A DNA stretch of 64,000 nt from IMG/VR virus record IMGVR_UViG_3300030060_003910, positions 30,355 to 94,354 of that record. One strand, 5' to 3'. How positions within the stretch are numbered: the first letter of the stretch is position 1; each line of letters opens with the position of its first letter. The position numbers and the translations under genes are program-made. This DNA comes from a virus. Of this stretch, positions 7,738 to 16,213 are shown in pieces. Below the pieces are notes generated by a model that did no database searches, had not been told where the DNA came from, and worked only from the letters and a program-made list of their open reading frames with translations.

Positions 7738-8591
7738 TGGGACTAACAAATAGAAATAATGATAATAGAACAATCCTACTAACAGGCAAAACTGGAACTG
7801 GAAAATCAATAAAGGCACTTACTTTCGTAAATGACCCAATCGTTCTATATGCAAACGACATTGATTTTGATGTAGGTTCATTTCCTGTGGAGAACGGAAT
7901 CGTTATTGAAGATGTGCATTACAAACCTGATAAGTCAGCAATCTTGCACATCATACGCAATTATCGTGGTCAAGTAGTATTGACTTCTATTAACCAAAAG
8001 TCTGTTCCCAAAGAAATTAAGGATATGTGTAAAATCAAAAGAGCAGGTTCTCATAATTTCCTTGAGGAAGAAATTAAAGCAATTGCTCCAAATAGCGAAA
8101 GTCCTTTCTCTTTAGATAGAGATACTTATTCTATTGTGAACGGTTTTCTTAAGGAGAGAAATAGAGATTTGGTCGCTGAAATTTTACTGTTTAACAAACC
8201 ATCAGATACACAGATTCTATCGTGGTTGTCTGAAAATATGCACCCTAACAGATTAATTTTTGTTGATGGAAGAGTTAAGCGAAGATGGAGTCAAAGATAC
8301 TTTTATGAGATGCTTGCCTATTCTCATACAGGTTCTTTTGTTGGACAATTAAATATGCCAAAAAGAAGAGCATATTCACAAATACCAAAACTAGCAAGAA
8401 GACTTGGTGTTAAGAACCAAAGACTTCTTCCTGCTTTATTGAAAGATGAAGCGTTTAAAGAACAGGCAAAAAAGAAACTTAACAATGCCGAATGCCGATT
8501 GCTTAAAATCGGTGAGAAACGGCGTAGAAAGAAAACTACACCTATTGTAATAACACAAACATCATTAGGTGATTTTATGAAGGATGGATAA
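7737..8591 (+). CDS. RFC large-subunit-like AAA+ ATPase with C-terminal PIP box, 284 aa
   Basis: Likely the large subunit of the viral clamp loader. Walker A is GKTGTGKS near residues 17-24. The protein ends in a basic region and then QTSLGDFM, a good PCNA-interacting peptide (Q-x-x-L-x-x-F), as found at the C-terminus of archaeal RFC large subunits. The RFC small subunit gene follows 240 bases downstream. It is shorter than cellular RFC-L (usually 400-500 aa), and the AAA+ core is divergent; I see no clear DEAD/DE-x-D Walker B. An alternative is another clamp-associated AAA+ ATPase. Confidence 0.55.
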   Translation: MGLTNRNNDNRTILLTGKTGTGKSIKALTFVNDPIVLYANDIDFDVGSFPVENGIVIEDVHYKPDKSAILHIIRNYRGQVVLTSINQKSVPKEIKDMCKIKRAGSHNFLEEEIKAIAPNSESPFSLDRDTYSIVNGFLKERNRDLVAEILLFNKPSDTQILSWLSENMHPNRLIFVDGRVKRRWSQRYFYEMLAYSHTGSFVGQLNMPKRRAYSQIPKLARRLGVKNQRLLPALLKDEAFKEQAKKKLNNAECRLLKIGEKRRRKKTTPIVITQTSLGDFMKDG

Positions 8592-8593
8592 AT

Positions 8594-8827
8594 ATGCCAA
8601 GAGGAACTCACGGATTTAGCATGGCTATAGAAGAAATAATTAAATTGATTAAGAAAGAGGGGCCACTACCCACCGAAGCAATAAAGATTAAAATTGAAAA
8701 TATTCCTAGACTCAAAAATACTAGAATAACTTCAAATCGTATTGGTCAGTATCTTCGTAGAATGCCCTTTTTTGTTGTTGAAAAACAGCCAAACGGAACA
8801 AAAATATATGGAATAATGGAGGAATAA
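8594..8827 (+). CDS. small winged-helix-like protein, 77 aa
   Basis: A predicted wHTH: a helix 'MAIEEIIKLIKKEGPLPTEA', a recognition-like helix ending ITSNRIGQYLRR, and a short wing 'VVEKQPNGTKIYGI'. It resembles the product of 14620-14829 (similar T-x(n)-IG-YLRR pattern). An alternative ATG at 8621 (residue 10) is possible. Wedged between the two clamp-loader genes. Confidence 0.5.
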   Translation: MPRGTHGFSMAIEEIIKLIKKEGPLPTEAIKIKIENIPRLKNTRITSNRIGQYLRRMPFFVVEKQPNGTKIYGIMEE

Positions 8828-8829
8828 AA

Positions 8830-9738
8830 ATGCTATGGACAGAAAAATATAGACCTAAAAATTTAAATGAAGTAATTGGACAAGAACACTTTGTATCTGA
8901 TGCAAGAGGTTGGGTTGAAGAAAACAATATGCCTAATATTTTGTTATACGGAAATCCTGGAAATGGTAAAACAGGCGCAGGATTAGTGATTGGAAGAGAA
9001 ATCTTGGGTGATTCCTTTCAAGATAATTTTGTTGAAGTGAATGCTTCGGATGATAGGCGATTAGAAAATGTGCGAACTACGATTAAGAATATCGCACAAA
9101 GCGGAACAATTGGGGATGCACCTTTTAGAATCGTATTATTAGATGAGATGGATGGTATGACCACCGATGCTCAAAATGCACTAAAGCGTATCATGGAACG
9201 ATATGCAAGCAATATTCGTTTTATTATTACCTGCAACGACAGAAATAAGATTATCTTTGCATTACAAAGTCGCTGTGCAAATTATCATTTTAAGCCACTC
9301 TCTAATGAGGCGGTCTTGGAAGTTTTAACTTCAATTCTCAAGGCTGAAGAAATAACCCGATTCTCCCAAGATGAATTGGACTCCTTTATATATGCGATGA
9401 ATGGTGATATGCGGAGGGCGATTACGGAACTCCAAGCGGCAAAGGCAAGCAATTCCACCCTCAAAACGCAAATTGATGCAGGATTAAATGAATACAAAAA
9501 ATTGTTAATGAAAATCGTCAATAAAGATAACTTCGCATTAAGCACGATACATGATTTCTTACACAACGGATTTACTATCCGTGAAATCTGTATTGGCTTA
9601 CATGATGCAGTTATTCAAACTGAATTAGAAAGTAATGTCAAATTCAAAATTTTAAGAACCATAGGAGAAAGCGAATGGCGTTCAACCACTATGACTCCAA
9701 AGGTTTTAGCATCTTGGCTAGTTAGCCAACTATCATAG
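8830..9738 (+). CDS. rfcS: Replication factor C small subunit, 302 aa
   Basis: AAA+ clamp-loader subunit that opens the PCNA ring and places it on primer-template DNA. Motifs: N-terminal WTEKYRPKNLNEVIGQ box, Walker A GNPGNGKT near residue 40, Walker B LLDEMDGM near residue 102, sensor/arginine-finger box QSRCANY near residue 146. Length is close to archaeal RFC-S (about 320 aa). ATG preceded by GGAGGAATAAAA. It works with the RFC-L-like gene upstream and the clamp gene at 12146. Confidence 0.95.
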   Translation: MLWTEKYRPKNLNEVIGQEHFVSDARGWVEENNMPNILLYGNPGNGKTGAGLVIGREILGDSFQDNFVEVNASDDRRLENVRTTIKNIAQSGTIGDAPFRIVLLDEMDGMTTDAQNALKRIMERYASNIRFIITCNDRNKIIFALQSRCANYHFKPLSNEAVLEVLTSILKAEEITRFSQDELDSFIYAMNGDMRRAITELQAAKASNSTLKTQIDAGLNEYKKLLMKIVNKDNFALSTIHDFLHNGFTIREICIGLHDAVIQTELESNVKFKILRTIGESEWRSTTMTPKVLASWLVSQLS

Positions 9739-9776
9739 AATTGAACAAAGAAAAAATAAATATGGAAGTGAAGAAC

Positions 9777-10997
9777 ATGGACGAAAACATGAAAGCAGAA
9801 ATTGAAAAAGGCGCACAGGCTATCGGCTTGAGCGTTGAAGAAGCGAAGAACAAGTTTGAAGAGATTTGTTCCGAAAACAACATTGAAACCACAAACCCTA
9901 TCGCAAAGGGTCTTTGGCGAAACTTTGTTGCGAATGTAAAGCGAACACAGAACAATGATGGTGCTGAACAGAAAGACAATGATTCTTTCTACAAAGCAGC
10001 CTTTGGTTTCTTTGTGTCGTTAGATGCACCAAGAGATATGATGGCTTGGAACAGAATGAAAGCAAAAGAAGAGTTTATGCGTGATTCTGACAATGCTCTT
10101 GAACAGGGTATTGTGGCTATTGCTTCACAGAATGCTCTTGGAAAGTGGGTTGTTTCCCGCTATCACAACGGAGAATATAATGAAAAGACCATTTCAACTC
10201 TCCCTTCGGGTGCAGAAGAAACAGAAGATGGTCGTTTCTTTATCCCATTGGATAACACCCCTACCTACATGAATGGTGGTAGAAACAACAATTACGGTAA
10301 GCCTCTTCCCGCAGAACAAATGCGACGAAGTGGTATTTTCTTTGGTTCCGTTGGAACGGGAGAAATGAAGCCGTATTATTTCTCTTACAAAAATCAAGGT
10401 GGTGTGGACTTTGCACCAAATACTTTTGAGTGGGTGCATTTCCTTTGTGTTGCCAATGACAATGGAACTGACATTTATGGTGCTAAGGATTTGACTTTCA
10501 ACAGTCTTTCTCTTAACTCTGAAATGAATCCTGATAACGAACTTTATCGTGATATGTCCACCTTTGACTTTGAGGATTGCTTGCGTGAAAACTTTTCATC
10601 GCATCTTGTTCCTCTTGTTGATATGGATAAAGCGCACATTGAACGCCAAGCACTTCCTTCAAAGGAACGCTATGTCATTACTGACGGAACGGTGTGCAAT
10701 ATGAACATGACTCCAACAAAGAACGGAAACAGAATCATCAATCTAACTGACTTGAATGCAGAAATGGATTATGATTCTAATGAATCCGGTATTACTACTT
10801 GCTGGATTCCTGAGCATTTAACGCTTGACTTTGGCATTGGTTCTTCTGTCGTTGTTATTGGCCGAACAAGCCAAAGAACAACTGATGAAGGTGTTGAACC
10901 AACAACAATTAATGTTGCTGGCCTTTACTGCACAGTTCGTCATGGTTCAGCCGTTGAGGTTTCTGTTCCTGTTGAAGAGGACTTTGACTGGTTTTGA
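9777..10997 (+). CDS. single-stranded DNA-binding (SSB/RPA-like) protein, 406 aa
   Basis: Probable ssDNA-binding protein of the replisome. The strongest clue is the C-terminus, VPVEEDFDWF: an acidic tail with an aromatic tip, like bacterial SSB and T7/T4 SSB tails that recruit partner enzymes. A beta-rich stretch near the end (VVVIGRTSQ, then INVAGLYCT) could be an OB fold. The N-terminus (residues 1-45) is a charged helix. ATG 9777 follows GGAAGTGA, a near-perfect ribosome-binding site; in-frame TTG 9741 and ATG 9762 lack one. Position between RFC and the clamp fits. Confidence 0.55.
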   Translation: MDENMKAEIEKGAQAIGLSVEEAKNKFEEICSENNIETTNPIAKGLWRNFVANVKRTQNNDGAEQKDNDSFYKAAFGFFVSLDAPRDMMAWNRMKAKEEFMRDSDNALEQGIVAIASQNALGKWVVSRYHNGEYNEKTISTLPSGAEETEDGRFFIPLDNTPTYMNGGRNNNYGKPLPAEQMRRSGIFFGSVGTGEMKPYYFSYKNQGGVDFAPNTFEWVHFLCVANDNGTDIYGAKDLTFNSLSLNSEMNPDNELYRDMSTFDFEDCLRENFSSHLVPLVDMDKAHIERQALPSKERYVITDGTVCNMNMTPTKNGNRIINLTDLNAEMDYDSNESGITTCWIPEHLTLDFGIGSSVVVIGRTSQRTTDEGVEPTTINVAGLYCTVRHGSAVEVSVPVEEDFDWF

Positions 10998-11077
10998 TTA
11001 AAAACCATTCATTGTGTAGTCGTTGGCGTTAATGACGGCCATAGGGGTGCGAAGCCTTTCCCTTTGGAGGGAAAAAC
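10998..11077 (+). promoter_or_regulatory. 80-base intergenic leader with a ribosome-site hairpin
   Basis: One of the few non-coding gaps in the early arm. At 11057-11074 a perfect 6-bp stem (TTTCCC / GGGAAA) with loop TTTGGA places the Shine-Dalgarno GGAGGG of the next gene partly in the loop and partly in the stem, three bases before ATG 11078. This could limit translation of 11078-11329. The upstream part is mixed sequence; I see no clear TATA box. Confidence 0.4.
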
Positions 11078-11329
11078 ATGGATGATATAAAGAACGAAAG
11101 ATTTTTAATTAAAGAAACAAGTTATCTCGTTGATTTGAAAGATGTAGATTTTATCACTTGGAGCGAAAATGAAAGAGACTTAGGTAAGTATTTGGCTAAG
11201 TTGCATATTGGTTCTAAGGAAACAAGATATATGTGTCAATCAGCAGAAGAACTAAAGACTTTACTTCAAACTTGGTCGGAAGTGAAGGGAGAAAAATTAG
11301 ACCTTGATATAGATGAATTAGCATGGTGA
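11078..11329 (+). CDS. hypothetical protein, 83 aa
   Basis: Small acidic mixed alpha/beta protein preceded by GGAGGG inside a hairpin. No motif recognised. It lies just upstream of the RecA-like ATPase. Confidence 0.65.
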   Translation: MDDIKNERFLIKETSYLVDLKDVDFITWSENERDLGKYLAKLHIGSKETRYMCQSAEELKTLLQTWSEVKGEKLDLDIDELAW

Positions 11330-11333
11330 TAAC

Positions 11334-12149
11334 ATGGGATTAACAAATGGAAAAACGAAAATTGATGAAGGAATGGCACAAAACGCAAGAGTTGTGGCTT
11401 TTAAGGATAAACTGGCAAAACAAACGGCAGGGCGATTGGCTCGTAAAAATCGTTTAATTTGTGGTATTTGGGGAGAACCAAAGACCGTTAAAAGCGGTTT
11501 GGCTCTTGATTTTCCAGATAAGCAAATTTATGTTCTTGACTGGGATGATGGTTGTGAACCAACATGGCGACAAAACCATGAAATGACTGATAGGATTACT
11601 CTTTGGAATCCTGAAGTGCGAAACAAAAACGGTGAATTGGATATTCAAAAGTCTGAAGCCAATTCGGAAGATTTTGTTCTCTTTGTTAAATCAAAGATTG
11701 AAGAAGGCGAAGATTGTCTTTTTGTCTTTGACGGTGTAGATAAGTGGCTTGATTGTTGCACATTAAATGTAACTGGCTCTTCAAAAATTGGAAAGCCACA
11801 AAAGATGAAGTTTGAGTGGGGCAAGAGAAACGCTCCATTTTATTCTCTTTTGATGATGTGTAAGAATCTTGATTGCGACCAAATCTACATTACACACGCA
11901 AAGGCTGATTATGGAGCAACAGGTGAAGTTATTGGTTCTAAACCAAACTGGCACAACTGGGGCGATTATCTGTATCAAATCATTTCAACAAGAAGAACAC
12001 GCAAAAAGAACGATGTTGTGTATAAGTCTGAATTAATCAGCAGTAAAACCAACACCGAGTTAGTGGGCAAATCTTGGGAAACATTGACTGTTGGTAGCGG
12101 TAAAGTTTCTTGGGGAGGAATGCCTGAATTGCGTGAGGGATTGATTTGA
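11334..12149 (+). CDS. RecA/Sak4-like ATPase, 271 aa
   Basis: Resembles the phage AAA_24/Sak4 group of RecA-fold ATPases used in strand annealing and recombination. A P-loop-like segment GEPKTVKS (near residue 47) is followed by 'YVLDWDDGCEPT', a Walker-B-like 'LFVFDGVDKWLD' and 'YITHAKADYG', in the usual order. The glycine before the Lys of Walker A is Val, which is unusual and may affect ATP binding. Located between the SSB-like protein and the sliding clamp, where recombination ATPases often sit in phages. Confidence 0.6.
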   Translation: MGLTNGKTKIDEGMAQNARVVAFKDKLAKQTAGRLARKNRLICGIWGEPKTVKSGLALDFPDKQIYVLDWDDGCEPTWRQNHEMTDRITLWNPEVRNKNGELDIQKSEANSEDFVLFVKSKIEEGEDCLFVFDGVDKWLDCCTLNVTGSSKIGKPQKMKFEWGKRNAPFYSLLMMCKNLDCDQIYITHAKADYGATGEVIGSKPNWHNWGDYLYQIISTRRTRKKNDVVYKSELISSKTNTELVGKSWETLTVGSGKVSWGGMPELREGLI

Positions 12150-12913
12150 AGTTCACAATTGATAGTGATACTCTAAAGAAAGCATTAGAAAGTGTTCAAG
12201 TAAGAGGCAAAGGAACAACGAATAGTGGTTTTGGCTCAACTAATTTTGGCACTTATGCTTATTTAGTGGCTGATACTGCTTCCATTGAAATTTGGAATGG
12301 GAATGCTACTTTTTGTGTTAAAATTAGCCTTGATGCTACTGTTGAAGAACAGGGTAGAGTTTGTTTTGATAGCGCAACTGTTATTCCTTATTTAAAGAAT
12401 TTTAGCGGAGAAGATATAGTTTTCTCGGTTAGGGATTTTATTGTCATCAATTGCGGAACAAAGAAGGCTTCTATTCCTTTAGTAGTTAATCACCCGAATG
12501 CTGATGCTATCGCAAGAATCCAGAATATGTTGAATCCAGTTTCATACGAGATTCAGCCGCAGACTCTTTATAACTTCGGTAAATCTAAGTTTGAAGGAGC
12601 ATTTACTCTTACACAACGACAATTACAGGATGCAATTAAAGCCTGTGAATTAGTCAAAAGTGGAGTGTATAAGTTTGATTTCAATAATGGTGTGTTGAAT
12701 GTTTCAACCCGCCAAAATGTTACGAATAAATACGAAGAAACGATAACTCCTGCTTTTCCTACGGGAGAACCTGCTACGGTGGAGTTTAGTTCACCAATCT
12801 ATGCTTTCTTTAAGAAAGACCAGATGTTGAACTTTTACCTAAAAGATGACTTTCCTCTTTTAGTAGTAGCAAATGATAGAATACTGTTGAAAGCACCACA
12901 TATTTCGGGGTGA
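12146..12913 (+). CDS. sliding clamp (PCNA-like), 255 aa, TTG start
   Basis: DNA polymerase processivity ring. The N-terminus 'MKFTIDSDTLKKALESV' is a characteristic clamp beginning, the length fits PCNA (about 247 aa), and the protein ends in a beta-rich stretch 'FPLLVVANDRILLKAPH' like other clamps. The start codon is TTG at 12146, which overlaps the previous stop (TTGA) and follows GAGGGA with good spacing; no ATG is available upstream. Partners within the window: RFC subunits, and PIP-box ends of PolB (16209) and the RFC-L-like protein (8591). Confidence 0.75.
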   Translation: MKFTIDSDTLKKALESVQVRGKGTTNSGFGSTNFGTYAYLVADTASIEIWNGNATFCVKISLDATVEEQGRVCFDSATVIPYLKNFSGEDIVFSVRDFIVINCGTKKASIPLVVNHPNADAIARIQNMLNPVSYEIQPQTLYNFGKSKFEGAFTLTQRQLQDAIKACELVKSGVYKFDFNNGVLNVSTRQNVTNKYEETITPAFPTGEPATVEFSSPIYAFFKKDQMLNFYLKDDFPLLVVANDRILLKAPHISG

Positions 12914-12919
12914 ATAATA

Positions 12920-14623
12920 ATGATAATTAGCAGAATGAATGATGGAAATAGAATATATAAATCTTGGAGAGAAAACGGAGAGAAGAAACACGAGATTGTT
13001 CCCTTTCGGCCTTATTTTTATGTTAAGGAAGATAGCGCAGAACCATTTGAATATAGACCTTCTAAATATATTAGTCGGGAGTTTGAGTATATTCGTGGTG
13101 ATTGGGTTAATCTTGACAACGAGCCATTGAAGAAAGTCATTGTTGAAACTTCTCACGATATGCGAAAAGCAAAGGATATGTTCGGTGAAACCTATGAAGC
13201 CGATGTTCCCTTTCACTTTCGGTATTGTGTTGATGAGTTAGATGAAATGCCAGAATACAAACTGCGTAAGTGGTATTGGGATATGGAATGGCAACAAGGT
13301 GGTGATTATCACGACCAATTGACTACAATCGTTGTTTATGATAATTATGACGAAGAATACATTCAATGGGTTTGGTGGCCTAATTTCCCATTCAAGGAAG
13401 AAACCACCCAAAAAGATTTGGCTGATGTTATTTTAGAAGGAGATATTTGCCCACCCTCTAACTGTGCTGTGCGTTTTTTCTCATCAGAAAAAGATATGAT
13501 TGAGGATTTTATGAACACCATGATTGTAAAAGACCCCGATATGCTAATTGCTTGGTTTGGTCATTTTGCTGATTTACCAAAGTTATTTGAACGGGCTTGT
13601 GCGGTGGGTCTTGACCCTCGCATTATTTCACCAACGGCAACAGTTAAGGGAGTAAAGTCTGTAAAAGATGGCTTTGAGTTTAAATATTCCGAAAAAGGTT
13701 TTTCACCAATTGAACAACCTATTGGTGGACGAATTACACTTTCTTTGGACTTGGCCTTTGAAAGACAATGGAATGATTCTCAAAGAGGAACATTACCTTC
13801 TCTTTCTCTTGATTATATCGGTGAAACTGTTCTTGATAAGAAGAAGTTAGTATCGGAAAAATTTCCTGATACTAACGAATTTTATCGTAGGGGTTGGTTA
13901 GAAGATACAGCAACTTATCTTCAATATGCTTTAAGAGATGTTGAATTGATGGTTGAGATTGATGAAACTAATTTTTGTAGTGAAGCAATTGTTTCTCTTC
14001 AACGACTACTGAAAGCACCATTTGATGCTTGTTTCTATGCTTCTCACATGGGTTCTATTTACTTTATGAGAAATGCTTGGTGGAAAGCACCAACGGGTAG
14101 CAAAGTGGATAAAAGACAAGAATATGAAGGTGCTATGATTTATGACCCATTAAGTGAAGAAACAAACGGACTACATTTGAATGTAGCCGCTTTTGATTTT
14201 GCTGGTCTATACCCTTCAATGATGATTGCTCGCAATATCAGTTGGGAAACCAAATCTCAAGAACCAACAGAATTTGCAGTTAATATTCTAACTCCTAGAG
14301 ACTTTAGCGAAACCAAGCATGAACAGATGCTCTATTACAAAACAGATGAACTCGGCCTACTACCAAGAGCCGTCCTTGAATTGAAGGAGTTGCGAAATGA
14401 ATATAAACGACTGATGCGAGAGGCAAGAGAAACGGATAATGGCGAGTATGTAAAGTGGTATAACAATCAAATGGCAGTAAAGCGATTAATGGCCTCTTTT
14501 TACGGCATTGTTGCTTTTCAAGGATTTGGATGGGCTGATGTAGATTTAGCAGCATCTATTACCGCAAGTGCAAGAGAAGCAATTAGATTAGCGGCGTTTG
14601 CTGCAAAGGAGATGGAAGTATGA
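12920..14623 (+). CDS. polB: DNA polymerase B, N-terminal part (exonuclease and palm motifs A, B), 567 aa
   Basis: Replicative family B DNA polymerase, first of two genes. Proofreading exonuclease motifs: ExoI WDMEW (Asp-x-Glu, near residue 120), ExoII GHFADLP, ExoIII YALRDVEL. Polymerase motif A is DFAGLYPS (near residue 426) and motif B KRLMASFYG (near residue 520), with the usual Asn of KxxxNSxYG replaced by Ala. The protein stops at '...FAAKEMEV', in the segment just before motif C. The missing catalytic part is encoded at 15316-16209. The frame ends cleanly, with the next gene starting by ATGA overlap, so this looks like an established split and not a sequencing error. Confidence 0.95.
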   Translation: MIISRMNDGNRIYKSWRENGEKKHEIVPFRPYFYVKEDSAEPFEYRPSKYISREFEYIRGDWVNLDNEPLKKVIVETSHDMRKAKDMFGETYEADVPFHFRYCVDELDEMPEYKLRKWYWDMEWQQGGDYHDQLTTIVVYDNYDEEYIQWVWWPNFPFKEETTQKDLADVILEGDICPPSNCAVRFFSSEKDMIEDFMNTMIVKDPDMLIAWFGHFADLPKLFERACAVGLDPRIISPTATVKGVKSVKDGFEFKYSEKGFSPIEQPIGGRITLSLDLAFERQWNDSQRGTLPSLSLDYIGETVLDKKKLVSEKFPDTNEFYRRGWLEDTATYLQYALRDVELMVEIDETNFCSEAIVSLQRLLKAPFDACFYASHMGSIYFMRNAWWKAPTGSKVDKRQEYEGAMIYDPLSEETNGLHLNVAAFDFAGLYPSMMIARNISWETKSQEPTEFAVNILTPRDFSETKHEQMLYYKTDELGLLPRAVLELKELRNEYKRLMREARETDNGEYVKWYNNQMAVKRLMASFYGIVAFQGFGWADVDLAASITASAREAIRLAAFAAKEMEV

Positions 14624-14829
14624 ATAGTTTTTGTAAAAATTGGATTAATCAAGAAATACCTAAAATGCCAGATGGATTTACTGCATCACAAATGCACAGT
14701 AGGCTATCTAATTTAGGTAAAACTTTAAAGTATCTTGAGAATACGACTAGCATTGGGGTTTATCTCAAAAGACACGAAGCCTTAAATATGAATGATTCAT
14801 CGGGAATTAGAACCTATTGGAGGAAATAA
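14620..14829 (+). CDS. small helical/wHTH-like protein inside the PolB split, 69 aa
   Basis: Starts by ATGA overlap with the first PolB gene. The pattern FTASQMHSRLSN, then TTSIGVYLKR and IRTYWR is similar to the small winged-helix-like protein at 8594-8827, so the two may be related. One of four small genes that separate the polymerase halves. Confidence 0.5.
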   Translation: MNSFCKNWINQEIPKMPDGFTASQMHSRLSNLGKTLKYLENTTSIGVYLKRHEALNMNDSSGIRTYWRK

Positions 14830-14831
14830 AT

Positions 14832-15005
14832 ATGAAAACAAAATATATTACAGTTAAATTATCTTATGATACAGAAGAAACCTATGATATTACAATGCAG
14901 GAAGTCAAAGAGATTTTTCAAATGATGAATAATCTCAAGAGACACGCTATCATTGTAGATGTTGAACAAGGTGTGAATGAAAATGATGATGGACAGGACG
15001 AATGA
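14832..15005 (+). CDS. hypothetical protein, 57 aa
   Basis: ATG 14832 after TGGAGGAAATAAAT. A short beta-alpha peptide with an acidic tail (NENDDGQDE). An in-frame TTG at 14817 is less likely. Function unknown. Confidence 0.5.
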   Translation: MKTKYITVKLSYDTEETYDITMQEVKEIFQMMNNLKRHAIIVDVEQGVNENDDGQDE

Positions 15006-15024
15006 ATTGCTGGAGGAATTATTG

Positions 15025-15114
15025 ATGATGATTAACAGAAGCAACAAAATTCTAATGATGGTAAATGTCGTCAATATCGCAACAATTATTACATTACTGG
15101 TGGTGGTATTATGA
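15025..15114 (+). CDS. single-pass membrane microprotein, 29 aa
   Basis: Preceded by TGGAGGAATTATTG. The product is a basic start (MMINRSNK) and then a run of about 20 hydrophobic residues, enough for one membrane helix. It ends by ATGA overlap with the next gene. Support is the ribosome-binding site and the coupling; the small size limits confidence. Confidence 0.4.
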   Translation: MMINRSNKILMMVNVVNIATIITLLVVVL

Positions 15115-15311
15115 AAGAAGAAAAACTATATTTAGAAACATTGAAAGAAATAAGAGACATGAAAGAATATGTAAAGGACGAGATTGATTCCCTGTTTGTG
15201 GAATTACAAAAACTTCGTGATATGCGAGGAGCAATTGAAGAATTACAAGAAGAAGTGGCGAAACTTGCAGGTGAACCTGTTGGTATGCTCTTTACTAATT
15301 ATTGGGCGTGA
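15111..15311 (+). CDS. coiled-coil protein, 66 aa
   Basis: Heptad-like helix through most of its length (LKEIRDMKEYVKDEIDSLF followed by LQKLRDMRGAIEELQEEV). May form a complex with the membrane microprotein upstream or lie between the polymerase halves by chance. No family recognised. Confidence 0.55.
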   Translation: MKEEKLYLETLKEIRDMKEYVKDEIDSLFVELQKLRDMRGAIEELQEEVAKLAGEPVGMLFTNYWA

Positions 15312-15315
15312 TTGA

Positions 15316-16209
15316 ATGAAAGTGGTTTATGGACATACTGATTCTATCTATGTGCAAATTGATTCCGTAGAAGCCGCACAAAAAGCAATTAAGGTGATTG
15401 AAGATGAAGTCAAAAAAAGTTTCCCGAATATTCTCGGACTTGAACAGCATCCCGTTAGTCTGGAGTTTGAGAAGTATTATTCGGCGTTGGGTGTTGGAAC
15501 AACCAAAAACAGAAACGCAGGGTTAGTATCTTGGGAAGATGGAGAATGGTTAGAAAAGCCCAAGTTTAGTATGACTGGATTTACGGCAAAGCGTGTTAGT
15601 GAAACTAAATTGGCTAAACATATTCAAACTGAAACTCTCAAAATGTGGGTTGAAGGTAAAACACAAGCAGAAATTGTGCATTATCTACACCGACAATATA
15701 CAATGGTTCTTGATGGAGAATTGAGTATAATGCCTCTTATCAAAAGAAGCCGTCTGAGGGAAAATAGGTTCATGGTAAAATGCCCCGAATGTAATACAAA
15801 GTATCATGTTCGTGATTGTATTAACTTGAAACATAAGGTATGTGAAAAGTGTGCAACAGAAACGACTAGATTTACAACCCTTGATGGAAAGAAACCCACA
15901 TTTGGTGCTGGTATTGCAGGTGTTTTGTATGCTTGGGAAAAGAAAGACACTAATTTTGATGATTCTTATATTTATTTAAAAGTAAAGGGCGTAAATGATT
16001 TTTATACTCATCCTTTAACGCAAGAAAGGCGAGAAGTTGAATACTTATCAGGCACAACCGCTAAGGATTTTAGCGGTTATCGTCCAGACCTTGCGTTCTA
16101 TGCCTCGCAGGTGGTAAAGAAGGCCGAACCGATTTTCAAGGCGATGGATTGGGATATATCGGCCATACGGACGGGGAGATTACAGGCAAGCCTTGATGAA
16201 TGGTGGTGA
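15316..16209 (+). CDS. polB: DNA polymerase B, C-terminal part (motif C, thumb, PIP box), 297 aa
   Basis: Second half of the split polymerase. It begins MKVVYGHTDS, so motif C lies at residues 5-10. The first Asp of the canonical YxDTD is His; the second, essential catalytic Asp is retained. A KxxxTGFTAKR segment follows, then an unusual Cys cluster (CPEC, later C, then CEKC, about residues 155-180) that should bind zinc in the thumb. The last residues, QASLDEWW, fit a PCNA-interacting peptide. Joined to the first half the chain reads through motif C with no residues missing. Confidence 0.93.
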   Translation: MKVVYGHTDSIYVQIDSVEAAQKAIKVIEDEVKKSFPNILGLEQHPVSLEFEKYYSALGVGTTKNRNAGLVSWEDGEWLEKPKFSMTGFTAKRVSETKLAKHIQTETLKMWVEGKTQAEIVHYLHRQYTMVLDGELSIMPLIKRSRLRENRFMVKCPECNTKYHVRDCINLKHKVCEKCATETTRFTTLDGKKPTFGAGIAGVLYAWEKKDTNFDDSYIYLKVKGVNDFYTHPLTQERREVEYLSGTTAKDFSGYRPDLAFYASQVVKKAEPIFKAMDWDISAIRTGRLQASLDEWW

Positions 16210-16213
16210 AAAT

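Noticed and set aside
10998-11077. Archaeal promoter (TATA/BRE) in the main early gap
   Set aside because: Only a TTAAAAA run at the stop codon; spacing and BRE are not convincing.
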